Source: Pseudomonadota bacterium
Lineage (GTDB): Bacteria; Pseudomonadota; Alphaproteobacteria; Acetobacterales; Acetobacteraceae
Assembly: GCA_021808055.1 (NCBI GenBank)
Contig: JAKBCH010000074.1
Location: 1 to 7,692, forward strand
Reading direction: 5' to 3'
DNA: 7,692 nucleotides
The notes below the pieces were generated by a model. The model was given only the letters and a program-made list of their open reading frames with translations, did no database searches and had not been told where the DNA came from. The translations under genes and the position numbers were made by a program. Position 1 is the stretch's first letter, and each line of letters starts with the position of its first letter. Positions 1 to 7,157 of the stretch are shown here, in pieces.

Positions 1-1
1 C

Positions 2-1102
2 TCCTTGCATGTCGGCCATATGATCCCCATCATGCTGCTGCGCCTGTTCCAGCGCCATGGTCACCGCCCGGTGGCGCTGATGGGCGGTGGCACCACCCGC
101 ATCGGCGACCCATCTTTCCGCGAGGAAGCCCGCCAGCTTCTTTCCGACGAACAGATCGCCCAAAACCTCACCGGCATCCGCCGTAACCTGGAAGCCTTCA
201 TCAATTTCGGAACCGGCCCGCAGGATGCCATTCTGGTAAACAACGCCGACTGGCTGGATAATCTTTCCTATATCGGCCTGCTGCGTGAGGTGGGCGTGCA
301 TTTCTCCATCAACCGGATGCTTTCGTTTGATTCCGTAAAATCCCGGCTGGACCGCGAGCAGGGCCTTACTTTCCTGGAATTCAATTATTCCATTCTGCAA
401 AGCTATGATTTCCGGGAGCTGAACCGCCGTGCAGGGGTGGTGCTGCAAATGGGCGGCTCGGACCAATGGGGCAATATCGTCTCTGGAATCGAGCTTGTAC
501 GCCGGACAGACCAAAAAACCGTGTTCGGCCTCACCACGCCGCTCATCACCACCGCGTCGGGCCAAAAAATGGGTAAATCCGCCGCGGGTGCCGTCTGGCT
601 CTCGGCGGAAAAGTTAAGTCCTTACAATTACTGGCAATTCTGGCGCAACACCGAGGATGCCGATGTCGGCCGCTTCCTGCGCCTGTTCACGGACCTGCCT
701 TTAGACGAGATCGCCAGGCTGGAAGCCCTTGGCGGTGCTGAGATCAACCAGGCCAAGATCATCCTGGCCACCGAGGCCACTGCGCTCGCCCATGGCCGTG
801 CCGTCGCCGAGGAAGCGGCGGAAACCGCCCGCAAGCTGTTCAGCGAAGGTGTGGCGGCAGGCGCCATCCCCAGCATCAGCCTCACGGCGGCGGAATTTGG
901 GGACGGGCTGCCCGCTTTTGCCCTGCTGGTGAAAGCCGGTTTGGCGGCTTCCAATGGCGAGGCGCGGCGGCTTATCCGTGGCGGCGGCGCCCGGCTGGAT
1001 GATGCGGTGATCACCGACGAGGCCCAGCCTATCGCCCCGAAGCCAGAGCAGAAGCTCTCGGCAGGCAAAAAGCAGCATGTGCTGGTGAGGCTGGCGGGTT
1101 AA
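2..1102 (+). CDS. tyrS: Tyrosyl-tRNA synthetase, 5'-truncated by window edge
   Basis: This class I aminoacyl-tRNA synthetase charges tRNA-Tyr with tyrosine using ATP in the cytoplasm. The reading frame is already open at base 2 and begins S-L-H-V-G-H, the HIGH-type ATP-binding motif, so roughly the first 40 residues lie outside the window; the TTG at 5 is an internal Leu codon, not the start. The Rossmann core shows [14 protein letters not shown], typical of bacterial TyrRS tyrosine/ATP pockets, at bases 440-481. The second signature, KMGKS, is at 566-580 and stands for KMSKS (E. coli TyrRS has KFGKT). The C-terminus carries an S4-type RNA-binding segment ([10 protein letters not shown] then GGARLDD), so this is the full E. 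coli-like TyrS architecture of about 410-420 residues. It ends with TAA at 1100-1102. The next gene starts 92 bases downstream on the same strand with no convincing terminator between. No frameshift or missing key motif is seen. Confidence 0.97.
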   Translation, partial: SLHVGHMIPIMLLRLFQRHGHRPVALMGGGTTRIGDPSFREEARQLLSDEQIAQNLTGIRRNLEAFINFGTGPQDAILVNNADWLDNLSYIGLLREVGVHFSINRMLSFDSVKSRLDREQGLTFLEFNYSILQSYDFRELNRRAGVVLQMGGSDQWGNIVSGIELVRRTDQKTVFGLTTPLITTASGQKMGKSAAGAVWLSAEKLSPYNYWQFWRNTEDADVGRFLRLFTDLPLDEIARLEALGGAEINQAKIILATEATALAHGRAVAEEAAETARKLFSEGVAAGAIPSISLTAAEFGDGLPAFALLVKAGLAASNGEARRLIRGGGARLDDAVITDEAQPIAPKPEQKLSAGKKQHVLVRLAG

Positions 1103-1111
1103 CCGGTTTTC

Positions 1112-1189
1112 CAACGCGCTTTTCCTGCTTGTGCTATTGCGTTGCGAAAAGCCCCTGCGCATTCTGAGCCAGACGCGTTGTCTCAGGAG
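1112..1189 (+). promoter_or_regulatory. Possible structured leader masking the ribosome-binding site of the downstream gene
   Basis: The Shine-Dalgarno AGGAG is at 1185-1189, five bases before the ATG at 1195. Bases 1162-1168 (TTCTGAG) can pair with 1182-1188 (CTCAGGA): six Watson-Crick pairs and one G-U, loop 1169-1181. This would cover most of the Shine-Dalgarno. The loop holds GCGTTG (1175-1180), which is complementary to CAACGC at 1112-1117. The same CAACGC can instead pair with a second GCGTTG at 1139-1144. A further pairing is GCTTTTC (1118-1124) with GAAAAGC (1146-1152). The complementarities are seen directly; that they form a regulatory switch is inference. They could be chance in GC-rich DNA. 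No clear -35/-10 pair is recognisable here. Confidence 0.25.
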
Positions 1190-1194
1190 CCTGC

Positions 1195-4100
1195 ATGTCC
1201 ATCCACGCCGCCATAACGCACCGCACCTCCTATAAATACGACCGGCCAGTCTCGCTCGGCCCGCAAACCATCCGGCTGCGACCCGCCCCCTATGCGCGCA
1301 CGCCCATCATTTCTTATTCGTTACAGGTTTCACCCAAACCGCACTTCCTTAACTGGCAGCAGGACCCACAAGGTAATTTTCTCGCCCGCGTGGTCTTTCC
1401 GGAGCGCGTCACCAGCTTTGAGGTCACGGTGGACGTCGTGGCTGACATGGCGACGATCAACCCGTTCGACTTCTTTCTGGAGCCAGAGGCCGAAACCTAC
1501 CCCTTTGCCTATGATGAGGTGTTGGCCGAGGAGCTGGCGCCCTTCCGTGTGCTGAATCCGCCGGGGCGGATGCTTTCCGCGCTGATCAAGGGGATGAAGA
1601 AAAAATTCGACGGCAAAGACGCCCGCACGGTGGATATGCTGGTTGAGGTTAACCGCGTCGTGCATAAGTGCATTTCCTACGTGGTGCGCATGGAACCAGG
1701 TGTTTACACGCCGGAGGAAACGCTGAGGCTGGGTAAAGGCTCCTGCCGCGATTCCGGCTGGCTGCTGGTGAATTTGCTGCGCCATCTCGGTTTTGCCGCG
1801 CGCTTTGTGTCCGGCTACCTCATCCAGCTCACCGCCGACCAGAAACCTGTTGATGGCGGTGCCGCGGGGCCAGAGGCTGACTTTACAGACCTCCACGCCT
1901 GGGCCGAGGTTTATCTGCCGGGTGCGGGCTGGGTGGGGCTGGATGCCACCTCCGGCCTGTTCACCGGTGAGGGGCATATCCCGCTCGCCGCCACCCCATC
2001 CCCGCAATCCGCCGCCCCCATTTCGGGCGGCTTCACGGCCGAGGACGGTACGGAAACCGAGTTCGACTTTCACATGGAAGTCCGCCGCATTTCCGAAACC
2101 CCGCGCGTCACCAAGCCCTACACTGACAAGCAATGGCAGGATATTCTGGCCCGTGGCGCCCGGGTGGACCGCGCCTTGCTTCAGCATGATGTGCGCCTGA
2201 CCATGGGCGGCGAGCCTACGTTCGTTTCCGCCACCGACCATGAAGGCGAGGAATGGAATATCGACGCGCTGGGCCCCACCAAGCGCGCTTATGCTGGGCG
2301 GCTCATCCGTAAGCTCACCCCGCTCTGGGGCAAGGGCGCGGCGCTCACCTACAATATGGGCAAGCACTACCCCGGCGAGCAGCTGCCACGCTGGGCCATC
2401 CACGCCCATTGGCGCGCGGATGGCGAACCGGTCTGGAAAGACCCCTCTCTGCTTGCCTCGGACGATGATTCCGACACCGCCACCGCTGATGACACCGCCA
2501 TTTTCGCCCGCGCCCTGGCCGAACGCTTGCAGGTTGATCCCGGCCTGGTGAACGCCGCGCACGAGGATATTCATTATTACCTCTGGCGCGAGAAACGCCT
2601 GCCCGCGAACGTCGTCACCGAGGATGCGAAGCTGCGTGACCCGCTGGAGCGCGCCCGCCTCGCCAAGGTGTTCGGCCAGGGGCTGGCCGCGAATGTCGGC
2701 TCCGTGCTGCCCCTGCGCCGTGTCATCATGGATGGCGCGCGCCGCTGGCAGTCCGGCCGCTGGTTCTTCAAGGACGATGTGATGTTCCTGATCCCGGGTG
2801 ACAGCCCCATCGGCCTGCGCCTGCCATTGAACAGCCTGCCCTGGGCAGACCCCGAAAGCATCGAGCCGGAATACGAGGCCGACCCTTTCGCGCCGAAATC
2901 GCTGCTGCCCCGGCGCGATGCGCTACAGGCGGCCCGTTACCGCGCCAGCATGGGTGAGGGGCCAGGGGCGATCGAGAATTTCCGCCCCGTGCCGCAAAGC
3001 CTGCCCGTGGTGGGGCGCGAGGAACCGGGTGTGGTCCGCACCGCGCTCTGCGTGGAATCGCGCGACGGCAAAATCCATATCTTCTATCCGCCGCTCTACG
3101 ATGTTGAGGACTGGCTGGACCTCACCGCCGCCATCGAGGAAACCGCCGCCGAATTCGGCCGCAAGGTGGTGCTGGAAGGGTATCTGCCGCCTGAGGATGA
3201 ACGGGTTGTGAATTTTTCCGTCACGCCCGATCCCGGCGTGATCGAGTGCAATATTCCAGCCTCCACCAACTGGGCGGAGCTGGTTGAGCGCAGCGGACAG
3301 CTTTACGAGGCCGCGCGCGAGGTGGGGCTGGCGGCTGAGAAATTCATGATGGATGGCCGCCATGTTGGCACCGGCGGTGGTAACCATGTGGTGATGGGCG
3401 CCAAATCCCCTGGAGATTCGCCCTTCCTGCGCCGGCCGGATTTATTGAAATCCATGCTCGGCTTCTGGCACAACCACCCATCGCTGAGCTTCCTGTTCTC
3501 CGGCCTGTTCATCGGCCCGTCCTCCCAGCATCCGCGCATCGACGAAGCGCGGGAGGATTCCATCAACGAGCTGGAAATCGCCTTCCGTCAGGTCGGGCGC
3601 CAAAGCCAGACGCCACCCTGGCTGGTGGACAGGCTGTTCCGCAATATTCTTTGCGACATGACCGGCAATGGCCATCGCACGGAATTTTGCATTGATAAAA
3701 TGTACTCTCCGGATTCCGCCTCTGGCCGGCGCGGCTTGGTCGAATTCCGTGCCTTTGAGATGCCGCCCCATGCGGAAATGTCAGCAGCCCAGGTGCTGCT
3801 GATGCGCTCCGCAATCGCGGCTTTCTGGGAGCGCCCCTATGAGCGCCGCCTGGTCCGCTGGGGCACGCGTTTGCACGATGAATTTTTGCTGCCGCACTAT
3901 GCCGAAGCTGACTTCAGGGATTCATTGGAAGAACTGGCCGGTTACGGTTTTCCGCTCGATGCGGACTGGTTCGCCCCCCATTTTGAATTTCGCTTTCCCA
4001 AACTAGGCGATGTTGCTGTACGGGACATGCAGCTTGAACTGCGCCATGCGCTGGAGCCCTGGCATGTTCTTGGCGAGGAGCAGAGCTCCGCAGGCACGGC

Positions 4101-4536
4101 GCGTTATGTGGACAGCTCCGCCGAGCGCCTGCAAGTGAAGGTGAATGGCTGGGTGGATGAGCGTTACGTGCTGGCCTGCAATGGTGCGGCCATGCCGCTT
4201 CAGCGCACGCAAACCCAGGGTGAGTACGTGGCTGGCGTGCGCTTCAAGGCGTGGCAGCCTTATTCAGCCCTGCACCCCACCATTTTCGCGCAGACACCCT
4301 TGGTCTTTGATGTGTACGACACCTGGAGCGGCCGCTCCATCGGCGGCATGACCCATCACGTGGTGCATCCCGGTGGGCGGGCGTATGAGGATTTCCCGGT
4401 CAATTCCAACGCTGCCGAGGCTCGCCGCCGCTCCCGTTTCTGGCCCTTTGGCCACACACCGGGGCCAAGCGCCGCGCCATTGCCGGTGGAAGGGCCGGAG
4501 TATCCGCGCTGCCTGGATCTGCGCCGCCATGCTTAA
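1195..4536 (+). CDS. Transglutaminase-like / DUF2126 putative amidoligase fusion protein
   Basis: This is a 1113-residue two-part enzyme, presumably cytoplasmic since no signal peptide or membrane segment is visible. Residues 1-85 match the bacterial transglutaminase N-terminal domain (THRTSYKYDRPV, then IRLRP). Residues about 150-255 form a transglutaminase-like cysteine-protease fold with a complete triad: C184 in GKGSCRDSG, H234 in DLHAWAEV and D250 in GLDATSG. From about 300 to the end it is DUF2126, annotated as a putative amidoligase with a glutamine-synthetase-like fold. Seen blocks are LTMGGEPTFVS (335-345), IECNIPAS (683-690), GTGGGNHVVMG (726-736), HNHPSLSFLFSG (759-770), VEFRAFEMPPHAEMS (849-863), and a tail with FGHTPG (1085-1090) and CLDLRR near the end. 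Length matches full members of the family. The ATG at 1195 is supported by AGGAG five bases upstream. The family is predicted to form or break amide/peptide bonds on an unknown substrate; no substrate can be read from this sequence. The next gene overlaps its stop by 8 bases, suggesting translational coupling. Confidence 0.95.
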   Translation: MSIHAAITHRTSYKYDRPVSLGPQTIRLRPAPYARTPIISYSLQVSPKPHFLNWQQDPQGNFLARVVFPERVTSFEVTVDVVADMATINPFDFFLEPEAETYPFAYDEVLAEELAPFRVLNPPGRMLSALIKGMKKKFDGKDARTVDMLVEVNRVVHKCISYVVRMEPGVYTPEETLRLGKGSCRDSGWLLVNLLRHLGFAARFVSGYLIQLTADQKPVDGGAAGPEADFTDLHAWAEVYLPGAGWVGLDATSGLFTGEGHIPLAATPSPQSAAPISGGFTAEDGTETEFDFHMEVRRISETPRVTKPYTDKQWQDILARGARVDRALLQHDVRLTMGGEPTFVSATDHEGEEWNIDALGPTKRAYAGRLIRKLTPLWGKGAALTYNMGKHYPGEQLPRWAIHAHWRADGEPVWKDPSLLASDDDSDTATADDTAIFARALAERLQVDPGLVNAAHEDIHYYLWREKRLPANVVTEDAKLRDPLERARLAKVFGQGLAANVGSVLPLRRVIMDGARRWQSGRWFFKDDVMFLIPGDSPIGLRLPLNSLPWADPESIEPEYEADPFAPKSLLPRRDALQAARYRASMGEGPGAIENFRPVPQSLPVVGREEPGVVRTALCVESRDGKIHIFYPPLYDVEDWLDLTAAIEETAAEFGRKVVLEGYLPPEDERVVNFSVTPDPGVIECNIPASTNWAELVERSGQLYEAAREVGLAAEKFMMDGRHVGTGGGNHVVMGAKSPGDSPFLRRPDLLKSMLGFWHNHPSLSFLFSGLFIGPSSQHPRIDEAREDSINELEIAFRQVGRQSQTPPWLVDRLFRNILCDMTGNGHRTEFCIDKMYSPDSASGRRGLVEFRAFEMPPHAEMSAAQVLLMRSAIAAFWERPYERRLVRWGTRLHDEFLLPHYAEADFRDSLEELAGYGFPLDADWFAPHFEFRFPKLGDVAVRDMQLELRHALEPWHVLGEEQSSAGTARYVDSSAERLQVKVNGWVDERYVLACNGAAMPLQRTQTQGEYVAGVRFKAWQPYSALHPTIFAQTPLVFDVYDTWSGRSIGGMTHHVVHPGGRAYEDFPVNSNAAEARRRSRFWPFGHTPGPSAAPLPVEGPEYPRCLDLRRHA

Positions 4537-4738
4537 GCCCTTTTTGCGCCGCCTGCGCCAATTCATGGGCGCTGAATTAGCGGCGGAGCTACATGCCATC
4601 AGGGCGGAAAACGCCGCCCTGCGTGCTGATCTTACGGCATTACGCGCGGAACTCCCGCCTCACGGCGCACCGGAAAACGAACTCGCCAATCAGATGGAAG
4701 CCGCCTTGCTCACCATCGCCCTCAACCGGCGTGCATAA
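4529..4738 (+). CDS. Small coiled-coil protein of unknown function, overlapping the amidoligase gene
   Basis: I do not recognise this 69-residue protein. It begins MLKPFLRRLRQFMG, a short basic and hydrophobic N-terminus that could be an amphipathic helix. Residues about 15-42 are an Ala/Leu/Glu/Arg-rich helix with hydrophobic residues at heptad-like spacing (ELAAELHAIRAENAALRADL), as expected of a coiled coil. A Pro/Gly break (PPHGAPEN, 43-50) is followed by a second helix ending MEAALLTIALNRRA. There is no signal peptide or catalytic motif. The start ATG at 4529 lies inside the last codons of the upstream gene in another frame, overlapping by 8 bases, and only a weak GGA precedes it, so translation is probably coupled. 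An in-frame ATG at codon 13 is an alternative start. A subunit, adaptor or oligomerisation partner of the upstream enzyme is a reasonable inference from this linkage only. It ends 6 bases from the stop of the converging lipoprotein gene. Confidence 0.7.
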   Translation: MLKPFLRRLRQFMGAELAAELHAIRAENAALRADLTALRAELPPHGAPENELANQMEAALLTIALNRRA

Positions 4739-4744
4739 CCAGGC

Positions 4745-4906
4745 TTAGCGCCAATGCCCGCGGTGCCAAACGCCCCAGGGCCCAAAATGCCCCGGTACCC
4801 AATAGGCTTGCGCATAAGGCGGTGGCGGTCTGTTGGGGTATACCACGCAACCTGTGAGCGGAAGCAGGGCCAGAGCCAAAATCGGTAATTTCTTCAAGCT
4901 TTGCAT
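4745..4906 (-). CDS. Tiny lipoprotein with WXXGXW-type repeats
   Basis: This is a 53-residue secreted lipoprotein. The N-terminus has a basic start (MQSLKK), a hydrophobic stretch (residues 7-17) and the lipobox LTGC (17-20), so signal peptidase II would cleave before C20 and leave a 34-residue mature protein. V21 follows the cysteine; by the E. coli +2 rule this favours the outer membrane. The mature part has a Pro-rich stretch (PNRPPPPY) and then two aromatic/Gly units, W36-V-P-G39-H-F41 and W47-H-R-G50-H-W52, resembling the WXXGXW repeat found in small envelope proteins of proteobacteria. The chosen start has a strong AAGGAG six bases upstream; an upstream in-frame ATG at 4978 would add 24 non-signal-like residues and overlap the glycosyltransferase stop. 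It lies 58 bases after that gene on the same strand. Its molecular function is unknown. Confidence 0.85.
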   Translation of the reverse strand: MQSLKKLPILALALLPLTGCVVYPNRPPPPYAQAYWVPGHFGPWGVWHRGHWR

Positions 4907-4912
4907 ATATGA

Positions 4913-4918
4913 CTCCTT
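4913..4918 (-). promoter_or_regulatory. Strong Shine-Dalgarno site that sets the lipoprotein start
   Basis: On the minus strand this reads AAGGAG, six bases before the ATG at 4906. It is the best ribosome-binding site in the window and decides for the 53-residue form, whose signal peptide then begins properly at the N-terminus. Confidence 0.85.
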
Positions 4919-4919
4919 G

Positions 4920-4975
4920 TCATTCATATCGTGTTTATCACAAAGTTTTATATTTTTATGTTTGTTAAGTAACGG
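4920..4975 (-). promoter_or_regulatory. AT-rich spacer, probable promoter region of the lipoprotein gene
   Basis: This stretch between the glycosyltransferase stop and the lipoprotein ribosome-binding site is strongly AT-rich within otherwise GC-rich DNA. On the minus strand it contains TATAAA at 4952-4947, a possible -10 element, but no good -35 at normal spacing. There is no GC-rich hairpin followed by a T run, so read-through from the upstream gene is possible. A separate promoter is inferred from composition only. Confidence 0.3.
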
Positions 4976-7085
4976 CATGTTTCAAAAGTGCCGACAGTAA
5001 TTGTTGCGCGTAAGCAGCCATAGTGTGGCGGGCACAATAATCTGTTCGTATTTTTTCAGTCTCTCTTGGCTGCAGCAAGGCATTTTCTAATGCCCCGGCA
5101 ATCTCTTCAGGTGCCGGATCATCCGCAACGCGCTTTATATAGTCCGGCGCATCGATATTTTCCGCCAGATCGCGGCTTGCCACTGTTGGCAGCCCCACGC
5201 CGATACAATCCTGCAGCGCTGCTGAAATTCCGCCGGGCTGCCCCATGCGCAATTGCAGCCCGGCATCGGCGGCGGCCAGCCAGGCCCTATAATCCGCCCC
5301 GCTCAAAAACCCGGTACCCAGCGTTACGCCCAATGCGTCTGCTTGTGCCGCCAGTGGCGCCAGGTCCATCCCATTTTCGCCAGCAAAAACCAGCCTTGCC
5401 GTGGGCTGCCTGGCCCGCAACAGCGCAAAAGCCAGCAGAGCCCTGGCAATGCCCTTATCCGGCACCAGAAACCCGAATGAAACGATCAGTTTTTCGTCAG
5501 GCCCAATGCCAAATTTTGCCCGTGCCGTTACGCGCTCAAATGGCGTAACCGCAGCATGTTGCCGCATCATCGGGAAGGGCAGATACAGTGCATCTGCCCC
5601 AAACCGCTCCTTGCACAGCGCCACCGGCTGCGGCGCATGAAAAATCAACGGCCTTGCTGCCCGCGCCAAGGGCCCCAGAAAACTTGCCTCGCGTTTTGAT
5701 TCATCTCTGGCCCAGCGGTCCACTTCCTCTTCCGAGACATTTCGTCCCAGTTCGCCTGAGGCCACCTCAGCTGCCTCTGCCAGCCCTTTGCGCGTTGCCA
5801 AACCCAGCAGCCGCGCATCATGGCATAATGCCGCCGCGCCATAGCGCAGGCAGAGATCATAAATCTTGCCATGCAGTGGAGAGTTTCCAATTACGCAGAG
5901 CACAGCATCATATTTTCCATCCTGCACGGCAAGGCGTGGATACGGCGCCACAGCGAACACATCCACCTCCGCCAGTTTGCGCAATTCCACCAGCAGGGCG
6001 GCGGAATGCTCCGCCACGCCGCTATGCGCCGGGGGCAGGGGCGTTAACACCGCCAGTTTTGGCTGTTTCGCTATCGCGTGCTTCGGGCGTAAGGCTAAAA
6101 AAACTTTGTCCGCGACAGCATATTCTGAGAACGGCGTAGCCAAGCCAGCTTGCGCCGCTACAACCTCCTCCCGCCGCGCCAGAGTATCTTCCAGCAACCG
6201 CACCAGTTTTGCATAATCGTCCACGCCGAATAAAAATGGCTCCGGCAGCAAGGTGCGGTGCGGCGGAATATCCAATGCCAGAGACGGCACGCCTGCTTTG
6301 CAGGCTTCCACCACCGGCATCGAGAATCCCTCGGCCCGTGAGGGCGTTACCACAGCCAGCGCACCGGCATAAAGTGCGGCCATTTGCGCATCGCTCACCC
6401 GGCCGGGCAATTCCACCCGCGTTATCATCCGCATCCGCGCCGCCGTCTCAGGTCCATAAGCACCCGTGATCAGCAGCGGAACATTTCGTAATACGGCGCT
6501 CGCCGCATGGGCGCGCAGCAGCACTTCTGGGTTCTTGCGGGCATCATCTCCGCCGACCATCAAAATATGGCGCGGGCTGGCCGGCGGCAGATTATCCAGA
6601 AACGGCGGCAAACCCACCCCTATCACCACGCTGTCTATCTGCCCGAACAATGCCCTCAGCCGCGCATCCGTCGGCTCAGAAATCGGGAAGAACAAATCAT
6701 AGCGTTTCAGCCATGCCAGGGATGTCAGATATTCCAGCCGCGCCGTTGGGTCCCGCAAATACCGTCCCGGTTCGTCAAACGGGATAAAATCATAAACGCA
6801 TACGGCCTTCAGCACGCGCTCATCCGTCAGCAGCCTGGCGCAAAAGCTTTGGTCCGGCAAGAACGGGAAGGGGTTCAGAAACACCCTGGCCCCCGGCACA
6901 TACCCATGAGGGGAAAGCCGCGCCGCCAGCCTTGCCTCGGCTTCCGGCAAGAGTGGCAGTGCCGGGTCATACATACCTACCCACCCTGCCGGTGCATGGC
7001 GGATCAAGCTGCGCGCATGGTTGCCAATGCCGCGTTCGTAATACTGCCTGTCTTGCAGGCAGCGCAGATCAATCACGAGTGTCAT
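4965..7085 (-). CDS. Tandem two-domain GT-B glycosyltransferase (family 4-like)
   Basis: This 706-residue protein carries two glycosyltransferase units and probably adds two sugars to a lipid-linked or surface polysaccharide at the cytoplasmic face. Unit 1 (about 1-332) begins VIDLRCLQ, has RGIGNHARSL (18-27), the acceptor-side VYDFIPFDEP (97-106), VGGDDARKN (177-185), and a full EX7E motif with E252 and E260 in EGFSMPVVEACKAG. Unit 2 (about 342-700) begins LAVLTPLPPAHSGVAEHS, has GNSPLHGKIYDL, LCHDARLLGL, SFGFLVPDKGI (536-546), and LQLRMGQPGGISAALQDC (610-627). In unit 2 the glutamate normally expected before the SAA segment appears to be glycine (G619). The ATG at 7085 was chosen because family members start directly with this VIDLR strand. 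The open frame continues upstream to 7661, but that part lies antisense to the dehydrogenase gene and looks like non-coding shadow. No clear Shine-Dalgarno precedes 7085. The sugar and acceptor cannot be told from sequence. Other polysaccharide genes are not in view. Confidence 0.9.
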   Translation of the reverse strand: MTLVIDLRCLQDRQYYERGIGNHARSLIRHAPAGWVGMYDPALPLLPEAEARLAARLSPHGYVPGARVFLNPFPFLPDQSFCARLLTDERVLKAVCVYDFIPFDEPGRYLRDPTARLEYLTSLAWLKRYDLFFPISEPTDARLRALFGQIDSVVIGVGLPPFLDNLPPASPRHILMVGGDDARKNPEVLLRAHAASAVLRNVPLLITGAYGPETAARMRMITRVELPGRVSDAQMAALYAGALAVVTPSRAEGFSMPVVEACKAGVPSLALDIPPHRTLLPEPFLFGVDDYAKLVRLLEDTLARREEVVAAQAGLATPFSEYAVADKVFLALRPKHAIAKQPKLAVLTPLPPAHSGVAEHSAALLVELRKLAEVDVFAVAPYPRLAVQDGKYDAVLCVIGNSPLHGKIYDLCLRYGAAALCHDARLLGLATRKGLAEAAEVASGELGRNVSEEEVDRWARDESKREASFLGPLARAARPLIFHAPQPVALCKERFGADALYLPFPMMRQHAAVTPFERVTARAKFGIGPDEKLIVSFGFLVPDKGIARALLAFALLRARQPTARLVFAGENGMDLAPLAAQADALGVTLGTGFLSGADYRAWLAAADAGLQLRMGQPGGISAALQDCIGVGLPTVASRDLAENIDAPDYIKRVADDPAPEEIAGALENALLQPRETEKIRTDYCARHTMAAYAQQLLSALLKHAVT

Positions 7086-7110
7086 GGCGGCGTGGTCATT
7101 GGCGGCGTGG
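7082..7110. repeat. Short tandem duplication at the glycosyltransferase start
   Basis: TCATGGCGGCGTGG (7082-7095) is followed immediately by TCATTGGCGGCGTGG (7096-7110): two 14/15-base copies differing by one inserted T. The first copy contains the start codon of the minus-strand glycosyltransferase. On the minus strand the second copy supplies an extra ATG at 7099 that opens a five-codon frame (MTTPP) whose TGA overlaps the real ATG. It could be a replication-slippage product with no function. Confidence 0.8.
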
Positions 7111-7157
7111 CGTCTCCGGTTTACAGCCTTTCTAATGTGTATTTTGAGTCTGTTCCA
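7086..7157. promoter_or_regulatory. Divergent intergenic region between glycosyltransferase and dehydrogenase
   Basis: These 72 bases separate two divergent genes and so should hold promoters for both, unless they lie inside the coding regions. The half near the glycosyltransferase is GC-rich and repetitive; the half near the dehydrogenase is more AT-rich. On the plus strand TTTACA (7120-7125) and TATTTT (7140-7145) resemble promoter boxes, but the 14-base spacing is too short for a convincing call. The assignment rests on gene arrangement. Confidence 0.35.

Noticed and set aside
566..580. KMGKS instead of KMSKS in the tyrosyl-tRNA synthetase as a sign of altered function
   Set aside because: Bacterial TyrRS enzymes vary here (E. 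coli has KFGKT), so this is normal variation.
1097..1110. Overlapping small palindromes GGTTAACC and AACCGGTT followed by T's, as a tyrS terminator
   Set aside because: The stems are only 4 base pairs with no loop, too weak for an intrinsic terminator.
1330..2574. Long 414-codon open frame on the minus strand inside the transglutaminase/DUF2126 gene
   Set aside because: It is a GC-rich antisense shadow: the opposite frame encodes conserved catalytic motifs and the antisense product resembles no known protein.
4373..4528. Upstream extension of the small coiled-coil frame into the amidoligase gene
   Set aside because: The extension overlaps the conserved C-terminal tail of DUF2126 in another frame; the ATG at 4529 gives the usual short overlap of coupled genes.
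5066..6216. Several plus-strand open frames across the glycosyltransferase gene
   Set aside because: They are rich in Pro, Arg and Ala, as expected of antisense frames in GC-rich DNA; the minus strand carries the recognisable GT motifs.
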